64,000 nt of DNA from the NCBI GenBank assembly GCA_030278955.1, contig JAOANR010000014.1, positions 25,050,068 to 25,114,067 on the forward strand. Reading direction: 5' to 3'. This document shows positions 54,552-64,000 of the stretch, piece after piece. The stretch comes from Hygrophila difformis. Taxonomy: Eukaryota > Streptophyta > Magnoliopsida > Lamiales > Acanthaceae. The number at the start of each line of letters is the position of its first letter. The stretch's first letter is position 1. The translations under genes and the position numbers were made by a program. The notes beneath the pieces are model-generated. The model was not told the DNA's origin. It ran no database searches and worked only from the letters and a program-made list of their open reading frames with translations.

Positions 54552-57500
54552 TGTAATACCCCAGATTTTATCAACGTCCAAAGGAATAAAATTTATTCCG
54601 ATCAATGTCGAAATATCTCCGAGAAGAAGAAAATAATTTATCACAATAAATTATTGCTCGGAAATGAAACGCCGATAGATTCAAAATTCAAAATGGAATA
54701 AAAGAGGGAAAGGAAGCCCGAAGACATTCCATGAATTGAGTCAAAATAATTGGAATTAAATTCAAGAAGGAAAAGAATTTTAATTCCAAGAACCCGTGAA
54801 GTCGGAAGAAATTTAATTACACAAGTTATTGCACGGGAGGCAAAAGACGACGAATTGGAAGCCGACGAACCCGAGACCAACGGACTTAAGATTTCAAACA
54901 TGAAATTCATTTGAGTCGAGATAAATTTAAGATAAGAATTTATGATCCGAGAATGACCCGAAAAATCGAGCCCGAAAACGTAGGAGGACAGAAGTCCGAA
55001 AGAGAGGAGAAAAGGCCCGACGGGATCGCACGGCCCAGTCCGGACGCACGGCCCAGACCAGGCCGTGCGCCCTCCGCGCTGGTTTTGGCTAAAAACCGCG
55101 CCCACCCCGCGCCACCAAGACAGCAGCTGCCAATTGCGCGATTTCGGGGATTTTTTGCCATATTTCGACATCCCGACTTTGGAAACCCAATCCCAGTCGG
55201 GGGAAAGGCCTATAGGACGATCATTGACAGATTTCCACTCCATTCTTAACCTCTCAAACTAATCCATCATCCAAAACTCTCCCAAAAACCGAAAACACAA
55301 GTTCTTCACTTACCGACGACTTTCCGATCACTTTCCGGCGACGGGAATCGACAAAGGAGGCGTGGAGAACAACATATTTAGTATTCCAGATTGTGGTAAG
55401 TCGTCCATAGGTTTTTGTTTAAGTTTTCGATGTCCGAAAAATCCGATCTAACCCTAGACTTTTGCTTTCGGATTCGGTTCGAGGACGTTGGAAGAGGAAA
55501 TCGACTTGAGGAGATTCGTTCGTGACATCCCGTGGATTTCGGACGACCCCGTGACCTCCTAGACATCATCCCCATTGTAAGTTAATGCTTACTTGGTTTT
55601 GGGTGACTTAAAATGCAACCAAACATATGGATTTAATAACTCTAAAATCTGTCAACACGAAAAACCCTCGGCGCAACAATTTTGTGTGAATTTTTCGAAC
55701 CCTTAAAACTGCTCAAACGGAAAAACTTAAAACATGAAAAACGTTTCTAAGACATAGATCTAGTCCGAGTAAAATTTTCATAATTTTTCATTGCGTTTTG
55801 ATATCCGAAAACGGCCGAGAACCAACCTGCCTTGAAAGTCGAACTTGAAACTGTGACAGATTTGAAATCGAACCAAAACCCCTATTTCGAGAGTTCAAAC
55901 CGAAAAACTCAAAACTAGACTTTTAATCCTAACACATAAATCTAGGTTGTGTAAAAATTTCAGACATTTTCGTTAAAGTTTGCTATTTCAAATCGCATCG
56001 AAAAGAAACTGTTTTGACAAAACGTGTTTGGAATCTGCCTATGAACATGTCCGAACTTAGTGAGTCTCTTTCTATATTTTGTAGTCCGATTTGATCTTTG
56101 CAATCTAAATGAAAGTTGTAGATAATAATGTCTAGTATATGTGTATAAAATTTCAGAATTTTTTGGAGTCAATTTGATATGTGAAAATGTCAAATCTTTG
56201 AACTGTGCCAAACCTGAATCCGGACAGAACACTGCTTGCGAAACAAACTCGATTTTTGACATGTTTCCTCAACTTATTTCGAAAAAGTTAAAACACGAAA
56301 GTTGTTCGTTAGGATGTTTTTGATAAACTATGAAAATTTCAGATTTTTCGGACTTGAGATGAATTTTTAAATTAAAAAGGCGTAAGCTGTGACGCCAAAC
56401 GACTTTAAAATCGAGAGATTTTGAAATTTCGAAACAAACGGCCGAAGGCTTGAAATACGATACATCTATACTTTTGAAAAATCACGTTATACTAAATCGA
56501 AATGTTATTAATATACTTTGGTGGAGGGCGAGTGCCCTGCAGGGTGCCCCTCTAGCCTTCTTGGCGTGCCTATAATGGACGTTAGATACTTGCATGAAAA
56601 ACTTGTAAAATTTTGCAAAACTTGTCCTTACCTTGCGGGTTCGATTCCCCAAGGCGTATGTTTTCCTGCGGGTTCGATTCCCCAGGATGTGTGTTGATTC
56701 CTACGGGTTCATTTCCTTAGGATGTATTCGAGTTCTTGCGGGTTCGATTCCCCAAGGGCGATCGTTTGTTTTCCTGCGGGTTCGATTCCCCAGGATGTGT
56801 GTTGATTCCTATGGGTTCAATTCCCTAGGATGTACTTGAGTTCTTGCGGGTTCGATTCCCCAAGGGTGATCGTTTGTTTTCCTGCGGGTTCGATTCCCCA
56901 GGACGTGTGTTAATTCCTACGGGTTCAATTCCCTAGGAAGCGTTTAAATTCTTGCGGGTTTGTTTCCCCAAGATCAAATCATATAAAATCATATTGAACA
57001 AAAGTGAAAGAATGAAAATCCTGAAATACCTAATCGTGAAGTAACGGAAAAATTTTAAGACGTGAATGTTTTCCTTATTTAAGTTATTCCTTTAAATTAT
57101 GCCTTGCAATTATTTTACCATGTAATTTGAATTATGATCACGTGAAATCATTGGGTTAAATTATGTCATTTATTTATTAGAGGATGATTAACTCAATTTG
57201 TGAATTACTTACAAGCATGTTTTTATTAAATTTAAATAAAGGCTTTGAAACCCCTTGATCATATTAGGTGTTAACTTACTCAGCACGTTTTTGCTGACCA
57301 AACCACATTTTCCCTTTTTCTTTCAGAGTATGAGGATTATGCATCATCATATGCATACATGGGAACATTCGGGAAAAACTCTGTTTTTAAATTCCTACAT
57401 TTAATTACAACTTGCATGAACGGGCCTGTTTAACCCGTGTTTTGGCCATGTCGGCCCTATACTTAAGTTCCGCTGCATTATACATATGTAAATATTACTT

Positions 57501-57677
57501 TCCGCTGCAACTTTGATATTATGATTTTTAAATTATATTGTAATGGGTTGTTTGAATATTTTAAATTCTGAAAAACCATAGCCTTGCATCTCTTTAGCAA
57601 GCTCGGAGAAACCGTGTCTTGCTAGGGAGGTGTGGCGGTGACATCCCGGCCTGGGTTATCAAATCCGGGGTGTTACA
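54552..57677 (+). repeat. Gag-only element 5' LTR
   Basis: TGTAATACC at the start, GGGGTGTTACA at the end. It is related to the solo LTR at 5500-7854 and includes a T-arm-like tandem array. Confidence 0.95.
56631..56972 (+). repeat. T-arm-like tandem array GGGTTCGATTCCCC (5' LTR)
   Basis: Six exact and four degenerate copies of GCGGGTTCGATTCCCC are spaced about 33-38 bp apart, with a higher-order unit of about 107 bp. The core matches the tRNA T-arm and the Pol III B box (GGTTCGATTCC). The second copy is at 61890-62231. Confidence 0.9.
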
Positions 57678-57680
57678 AAG

Positions 57681-57692
57681 TGGTATCAGAGT
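57681..57692 (+). promoter_or_regulatory. Primer binding site, initiator tRNA-Met type
   Basis: TGGTATCAGAGT three bases inside the 5' LTR; matches the usual TGGTATCAGAGC with one change. Confidence 0.9.
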
Positions 57693-58279
57693 CCGGACTG
57701 TTTTTAAAACTAGTATTATAATTTTTAAACTATTATTATTTTTAAACTAGTATTATATTTAAAAATCCATTATTATTTTTAAACTAACATTTTTGAGCCC
57801 AAATTTTTTTTCTAAGCCCTAACTTTTAGCCCAAATTTATTATTTTAAAACCCAAACCTTTTGAGCCCAAAATTTATTTTTCCTAGCCCAAATCTTTAAC
57901 CCAATATTTAATTACTATGTTGGCCCAATAACCTTGTTTTTACTTAAAGCCCAAATAATTTATTTCTTTCGGCCCAATATAGTGGCCCAAACCTTTTATC
58001 CTTATTTTAATCTATCCATGGAATAAATTTATTTTTAAAACCCATGGATAAATAAATGCATGCATTAAATTTTTATTGGGGGGATTACATATGCATATGC
58101 ATACATAAATATTTGTGCTAACCTTTTTATGTGAATCGTTTGTGATACATAACCTTCTCACTCTAATGTTCGACTTGACCTTGAGTCTTGATTTAGAAGC
58201 GCTACTTGAGACTAAACTTTGCCTTAGTCCTAGATCTTGATCACTTAGAAACTCATCTTCGCGCGCTTAATAACAGAAA
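57693..58279 (+). other. Leader of the gag-only element
   Basis: Untranslated. Low-complexity TTTTTAAACTAGTATTA and repeated GCCCAA motifs. Confidence 0.6.
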
Positions 58280-59429
58280 ATGGCCCCTAAAAGAAAACTG
58301 AGGAAGGTAAGCCCAAACGACACTGACACTGACCTCCCAAACGCACCTAACAACAATGAGGTTCCTCCGAACATAGGAGATCGAGCGCCTTCTATACCCA
58401 ACAACATGGAAGAACGTCTAAGGACTATGGAGGAGGTCCTTGTGGCATTAGGAAATTCTGAGGTGCATAGAGCACAAGCAGTAGTACCCCCACCAGTAGC
58501 CCAAGTCAACTACTTGGCATTGGTAAACCCCTACAACCCGCCACACTATGATGGGCAAGAGGATCCCGCCAAACTAGAGGGGGTGGATCCGTACCTTTGA
58601 TAAACTTTTGGATGCTATTAAATGCCCTAACGAGGAGAAGATATACGTGGCGACCTACTACTTAGGAGGTGAAGCCGATGAGTGGTGGCAAAACCGTCAA
58701 GCGAATTCAGAGGAAGACGAAGAAGCATACACTTGGGAAGGACTTAAGGAAGCCTTGAGAGAAAGATTCTACCCACTGAGCACCAAGACTGCGAAATACG
58801 AGGAATTCATCAACCTGAAGCAAGGTGCACAAACAGTGCAAGAGTACTACACCAAATTCAATGAGCTAGTACGATTTGCTACGAGGATAGTACCAACCGA
58901 TTCTGACAAGGCTCAGAAATTCGAGATGGGTCTGAACCTTAGTATCCGGGAGATACTTGCAGTAGGACAATTCACAAACCTACAGAAGATATATGATCGC
59001 GCTGTAGCAATTGCTCGAATCCAGCAACTGAAGCGTAAAGGAAATGGGGAGTCGAGCAAGGACTCGCAAGAATTTGAGACAAAGAATCGAAACAATAACA
59101 ATGACAATTTTTGGAGGAACAATGGTCAAGCTGGGTTCAATGAGCCAAAGGAGAATAAGAATAAAGGTTTCAATAATGGGAGAAATGGCATACGTCGTAC
59201 AACCATACCACGTTGCCCGCAGTGCCACCAAGCCCATCTGGTGCGTGAATGCCCAAGACGCGGGACTTGTTATAGATGTGGTGGAGAAGACCACATGATT
59301 AGAGAATGCAATGTTCGTGCGGAGATGATTGAGAGAAGGCTAGATTTGGCAAACCCTCAACAAGGAGATCAAGGAAGAGCTGTAGGACGATGGAATGCTG
59401 TAGACCAAGCGGACTTGCTAGCTCAGTGA
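58280..59429 (+). pseudogene. Ty3 gag with a +1 frameshift
   Basis: ATG at 58280 begins MAPKRKLRKVSPNDTDTDLP. The frame ends prematurely after EGVDPYL because of an apparent extra G in the G-run near 58578-58583. In the next frame gag continues with WIRTFDKLLDAIKCP and the core EADEWWQNRQ, FYPLSTKTAKYEEFINLKQG, to 59429. Two CCHC-like fingers follow a basic Asn-rich linker: CPQCHQAHLVREC and CYRCGGEDHMIREC. The full gag would be about 382 residues, usual for Tekay-type gag before protease. No pol follows. Confidence 0.88.
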
Positions 59430-59809
59430 GAAATGATTGTATACGGCGTTACCCAACCCTGAGTCAAACCGATCCAACAACAGTTATGGGGACATAACTG
59501 TAATCTTAAGGGGGGGAGGATGTAACAACCCGAATATTTTGTATCCCCAAATCAATAAATAAACAAATTCAAATTTGTTTTGAACTACGTCATGGCTTGA
59601 TCCCTTCACAGGGTACGTAGGCAACTCGGAAATTTAATTTCTGGGTTCAGTCAAACAATAATCAAACAACAAACAATCAACGATCGAACAATAATTCAAT
59701 AACACAATATCGCAAAATAATGAAATAAACAAAAAGGACCCTAACTCTCAGCGCGAGAAAAGCCGAAACACAACTTCGAGGACGAAGTTGATTCTTAAGG
59801 GGGGTAGAC
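59430..59809 (+). other. Double polypurine tract and foreign LTR-like fragment
   Basis: TTAAGGGGGGGAGGATGTAA at 59508-59525 is a complete PPT plus LTR start (TGTAACAACCCG) of a different element. After about 220 bp comes TTCGAGGACGAAGTTG and the true PPT AAGGGGGGTAGAC (59797-59809). The segment records recombination between elements. Confidence 0.75.
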
Positions 59810-62800
59810 TGTAATACCCCAGATTTTTATCAACGTCCAAAGGAATAAAATTTATTCCGATCAATTTTGAAATATCTCCGAGAAGAAGAAAATAATTTAT
59901 CATAATAAATTATTGCTCGGAAATGAAACGCCGATAGATTCAAAATTCAAAACGGAATAAAAGAGGGAAAGAAAGCCCGAAGACATTCCATGAATTGAGT
60001 CAAAATAATTGGAATTAAATTCAAGAAGGAAAAGAATTTTATTTCCAAGAACCCGTGAAGTCGGAAGAAATTTAATTACACAAGTTATTGCACGGGAGGC
60101 AAAAGACGACGAATTGGAAGCCGACGAACCCGAGACCAACGGACTTAAGATTTCAAACATGAAATTCATTTGAGTCGAGATAAATTTAAGATAAGAATTT
60201 ATGATCCGAGAATGACCCGAAAAATCGAGCCCGAAAACGTAGGAGGACAGAAGTCCGAAAGAGAGGAGAAAAGGCCCGACGGGATCGCACGGCCCAGTCC
60301 GGACGCACGGCCCAGACCAGGCCGCGCGCCCTCCTCGCTGGTTTTGGCTAAAAACCGTGCCAACCCCGCGCCACCAAGACAGCAGCTGCCAATTGCGCGA
60401 TTTCGGGGATTTCTTGCCATATTTCGACCTCCCGACTTTGGAAACCCAATCCCAGTCGGGGGAAAGGCCTATAGGACGATCATTGACAGATTTCCACTCC
60501 ATTCTTAACCTCTCAAACTAATCCATCATCCAAAACTCTCCCAAAAACCGAAAACACAAGTTCTTCACTTACCGACGACTTTCCGATCACTTTCCGGCGA
60601 CGGGAATCGACAAAGGAGGCGTGGAGAACAACATATTTAGTATTCCAGATTGTGGTAAGTCGTCCATAGGTTTTTGTTTAAGTTTTCGATGTCCGAAAAA
60701 TCCGATCTAACCCTAGACTTTTGCTTTCGGATTCGGTTCGAGGACGTTGGAAGAGGAAATCGACTTGAGGAGATTCGTTCGTGACATCCCGTGGATTTCG
60801 GACGACCCCGTGACCTCCTAGACATCATCCCCATTGTAAGTTAATGCTTACTTGGTTTTGGGTGACTTAAAATGCAACCAAACATATGGATTTAATAACT
60901 CTAAAATCTGTCAACACGAAAAACCCTCGGCGCAACAATTTTGTGTGAATTTTTCGAACCCTTAAAACTGCTCAAACGGAAAAACTTAAAACATGAAAAA
61001 CGTTTCTAAGACATAGATCTAGTCCGAGTAAAATTTTCATAATTTTTCATTGCGTTTTGATATCCGAAAACGGCCGAGAACCAACCTGCCTTGAAAGTCG
61101 AACTTGAAACTGTGACAGATTTGAAATCGAACCAAAACCCCTATTTCGAGAGTTCAAACCGAAAAACTCAAAACTAGACTTTTAATCCTAACACATAAAT
61201 CTAGGTTGTGTAAAAATTTCAGACATTTTCGTTAACGTTTGCTATTTCAAATCGCATCGAAACGAAACTGTTTTGACAAAACGTGTTTGGAATCTGCCTA
61301 TGAACATGTCCGAACTTAGTGAGTCTCTTTCTATATTTTGTAGTCCGATTTGATCTTTGCAATCTAAATGAAAGTTGTAGATAATAATGTCTAGTATATG
61401 TGTATAAAATTTCAGAATTTTTTGGAGTCAATTTGATATGTGAAAATGTCAAATCTTTGAACTGTGCCAAACCTGAATCCGGACAGAACACTGCTTGCGA
61501 AACAAACTCGATTTTTGACATGTTTCCTCAACTTATTTCGAAAAAGTTAAAACACGAAAGTTGTTCGTTAGGATGTTTTTGATAAACTATGAAAATTTCA
61601 GATTTTTCGGACTTGAGATGAATTTTTAAATTAAAAAGGCGTAAGCTGTGACGCCAAACGACTTTAAAATCGAGAGATTTTGAAATTTCGAAACAAACGG
61701 CCGAAGGCTTGAAATACGATACATCTATACTTTTGAAAAATCACGTTATACTAAATCGAAATGTTATTAATATACTTTGGTGGAGGGCGAGTGCCCTGCA
61801 GGGTGCCCCTCTAGCCTTCTTGGCGTGCCTATAATGGACGTTAGATACTTGCATGAAAAACTTGTAAAATTTTGCAAAACTTGTCCTTACCTTGCGGGTT
61901 CGATTCCCCAAGGCGTATGTTTTCCTGCGGGTTCGATTCCCCAGGATGTGTGTTGATTCCTACGGGTTCATTTCCTTAGGATGTATTCGAGTTCTTGCAG
62001 GTTCGATTCCCCAAGGGCGATCGTTTGTTTTCCTGCGGGTTCGATTCCCCAGGATGTGTGTTGATTCCTATGGGTTCAATTCCCTAGGATGTACTTGAGT
62101 TCTTGCGGGTTCGATTCCCCAAGGGCGATCGTTTGTTTTCCTGCGGGTTCGATTCCCCAGGACGTGTGTTAATTCCTACGGGTTCAATTCCCTAGGAAGC
62201 GTTTAAATTCTTGCGGGTTTGTTTCCCCAAGATCAAATCATATAAAATCATATTGAACAAAAGTGAAAGAATGAAAATCCTGAAATACCTAATCGTGAAG
62301 TAACGGAAAAATTTTAAGACGTGAATGTTTTCCTTATTTAAGTTATTCCTTTAAATTATGCCTTGCAATTATTTTACCATGTAATTTGAATTATGATCAC
62401 GTGAAATCCTTGGGTTAAATTATGCCATTTATTTATTAGAGGATGATTAACTCAATTTGTGAATTACCTACAAGCATGTTTTTATTAAATTTAAATAAAG
62501 GCTTTGAAACCCCTTGATCATATTAGGTGTTAACTTACTCAGCACGTTTTTGCTGACCAAACCACATTTTCCCTTTTTCTTTCAGAGTATGAGGATTATG
62601 CATCATCATATGCATACATGGGAACATTCGGGAAAAACTCTGTTTTTAAATTCCTACATTTAATTACAACTTGCATGAACGGGCCTGTTTAACCCGTGTT
62701 TTGGCCATGTCGGCCCTATACTTAAGTTCCGCTGCATTATACATATGTAAATATTACTTTCCGCTGCAACTTTGATATTGTGATTTTTAAATTATATTGT

Positions 62801-62936
62801 AATGGGCTGTTTGAATATTTTAAATTCTGAAAAACCATAGCCTTTCATCTCTTTAGCAAGCTCGGAGAAACCGTGTCTTGCTAGGGAGGTGTGGCGGTGA
62901 CATCCCGGCCTGGGTTATCAAATCCGGGGTGTTACA
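59810..62936 (+). repeat. Gag-only element 3' LTR
   Basis: 3,127 bp copy of 54552-57677, with the T-arm-like array at 61890-62231. Followed by TSD ATAAT. Confidence 0.95.
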
Positions 62937-62941
62937 ATAAT

Positions 62942-63520
62942 CGCGTCACTAAAATGCATAGAACCATATCGCTGAAATGAATACAATTTTTCGCTGAATT
63001 ACATAAGCTTTGTCGCTGAAGTATGTATGGTATGTCGCTGAAATGCTCTACTCGTATCGTTAAAGCCTTAAAAGTATCTGATGCTTGTTGTTATGAGAAT
63101 ATGCTATTTTTTATTTGTAATTTCTGAAATCTAATAGGATATTTAAATTCTTTTGTATCAAGTAGATAGATTTTTATATAAAGAACATCCAAATCCGAGT
63201 TCATTTGAGAAAGTTAAAGCCATTTAAAGTTCATTGCGATTTTAGCGACGAAACCTTCTCAATTCAGCGACTAGGACTACTCAATTCAGCGATGGGACCT
63301 AAAGAATTCAACGACGGGGCCTAAAACATTCAGCGACATAACCTATGAAGTTCAGCAACAAAGCCTATATAACAAAGCCAACATTATAAACGTTAAATGA
63401 CTCTAACTTTCTCATATGAACTCGGATTTGGACGTTATTTTATGAAAATTCACCTACTCTATGCAAAGAATCTAAATATCCTATCATATTTTATAAAATC
63501 CAAACAAAGAAATAGCATAT
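62942..63520. repeat. Fold-back repeat unit with TCGCTGAA array, right part
   Basis: Continuation of the repeat at 53560-54546 after the retroelement. The spacer array is at 62942-63070, then an inverted arm pair (AACATCCAAATCCGAG near 63188; CTCGGATTTGGACGTT near 63419). Confidence 0.7.
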
Positions 63521-64000
63521 CATACTGGACACGAGAATGACGGTAGTTGGAATGATAGAAATAATAAAGATCCTTTATATCTTATTGAAATTACACTACT
63601 ACATTTTGCATTGAACTCAACTATTGATTTGATTTGAGTATTTCATCAATGGCTCACATAAAATTCTTGATGTCAAGAATTTCTCAATCCTGGACTGTAA
63701 CCATCCCTTTAAAAAAAATACGAAGTACTATGTTTAAATAATTTAAACATGTCAGTTGATTTTTTTAAATTAAATTTCGTATATTTATCATATTTTAGAG
63801 TATAAATATCTAAATTTATAAAATAAAATAAATATAAAAAGCGTGAGTATAATAGACAAATTGGTGTCAATGTATGCAAGATTTGGGTGATGGTATAAGA
63901 TTACCTCCATTTTGAGTGGGAATGCGCATTCCCACTCAAAACAACTACTTTTTCTCTTGGAAGGAATGCTCTATATGAAACATACCCCCAAATAAACATG
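63521..64000. other. AT-rich DNA ending near a perfect palindrome
   Basis: No gene. See the palindrome at 63910-63941. The last 20 bp, reversed, read GGGGGTATGTTT, resembling a MITE end. Confidence 0.4.
63910..63941. repeat. Perfect 32-bp palindrome
   Basis: TTTTGAGTGGGAATGC is followed without spacer by its exact reverse complement. Confidence 0.95.

Larger units (their letters stand above)
54552..62936 (+). mobile_element. Gag-only Tekay/Del-type Ty3 element, 8,385 bp
   Basis: LTRs of 3,126 and 3,127 bp, PBS, a gag gene and PPT are present, but no protease, RT or integrase. TSD ATAAT lies at 54547-54551 and 62937-62941. About 20 LTR differences were noted by eye (roughly 0.7%), so it is older than Athila-1 and the copia element. 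It must rely on a related autonomous element for replication. Confidence 0.93.

Noticed and set aside
54641..55243. 200-codon minus-strand ORF, repeated at 59900-60502
   Set aside because: It lies wholly in the LTRs of the gag-only element, antisense, with no recognisable domain.
56631..56972. tRNA genes suggested by GGGTTCGATTCCCC
   Set aside because: Only the T-arm is present; there is no acceptor stem, D-arm or anticodon arm around any copy.

Overview
The window is nuclear DNA of a flowering plant, most likely a eudicot. The evidence is AT-rich sequence, LTR retrotransposons of plant-specific lineages (two Athila-type Ty3, one Tekay/Del-type Ty3 family, one Sirevirus-type and one other copia element), plant-style SINEs and a Tourist-like MITE, and GT-AG introns in a plant F-box family resembling Arabidopsis At1g67623/At2g35280. 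The species cannot be named from sequence alone. Apart from the F-box units and one unknown ORF, nearly everything is nested transposable-element DNA.

Layout. (a) 1-9447: minus-strand genes. A 534-codon unknown ORF with one in-frame stop is followed by F-box units A, B, C and D. A Tekay-type solo LTR (5500-7854, TSD TAAAC) sits in the last codons of D. (b) 9448-29462: a complete 20,015-bp Athila-type element ('Athila-1', TSD TGTGG) with 4,707-bp nearly identical LTRs, a tRNA-Asp primer site, an unbroken 1,986-codon gag-pol and, downstream of pol in the env-like position, its own F-box gene (unit F). It splits F-box unit E, whose halves lie at 9307-9447 and 29463-30067. (c) 30736-40058: a second, decayed Athila-type element ('Athila-2') on the minus strand, with 5' LTR, PBS and gag-pol carrying one nonsense and one frameshift mutation. 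No 3' LTR follows its pol; F-box E follows directly. (d) 40059-44436: 3' half of a Sirevirus-type element (pol C-terminus, env-like ORF, 3' LTR), entered by Athila-2. (e) 44993-50600: an intact young copia element (LTRs identical by eye, TSD GCGGT). (f) 50606-54546 and 62942-64000: SINEs, a Tourist-like MITE, and fold-back repeats rich in TCGCTGAAAT. (g) 54552-62936: an 8.4-kb gag-only element of the same family as the solo LTR (TSD ATAAT).

The most interesting reading is that this Athila lineage carries F-box genes as cargo. It is directly visible for Athila-1, where an F-box unit lies between pol and the 3' LTR of an intact recent insertion. It is inferred for Athila-2: F-box E occupies the equivalent place and strand, no 3' LTR intervenes, palindromic motifs of the Athila-2 LTR recur in the F-box intergenic DNA, and Athila-2 appears to be inserted in a Sirevirus whose other half is not in the window. 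The whole F-box array A-E plus the unknown ORF may therefore be the 3' cargo of one very large retrotransposon. Sequence left of position 1 would decide this.
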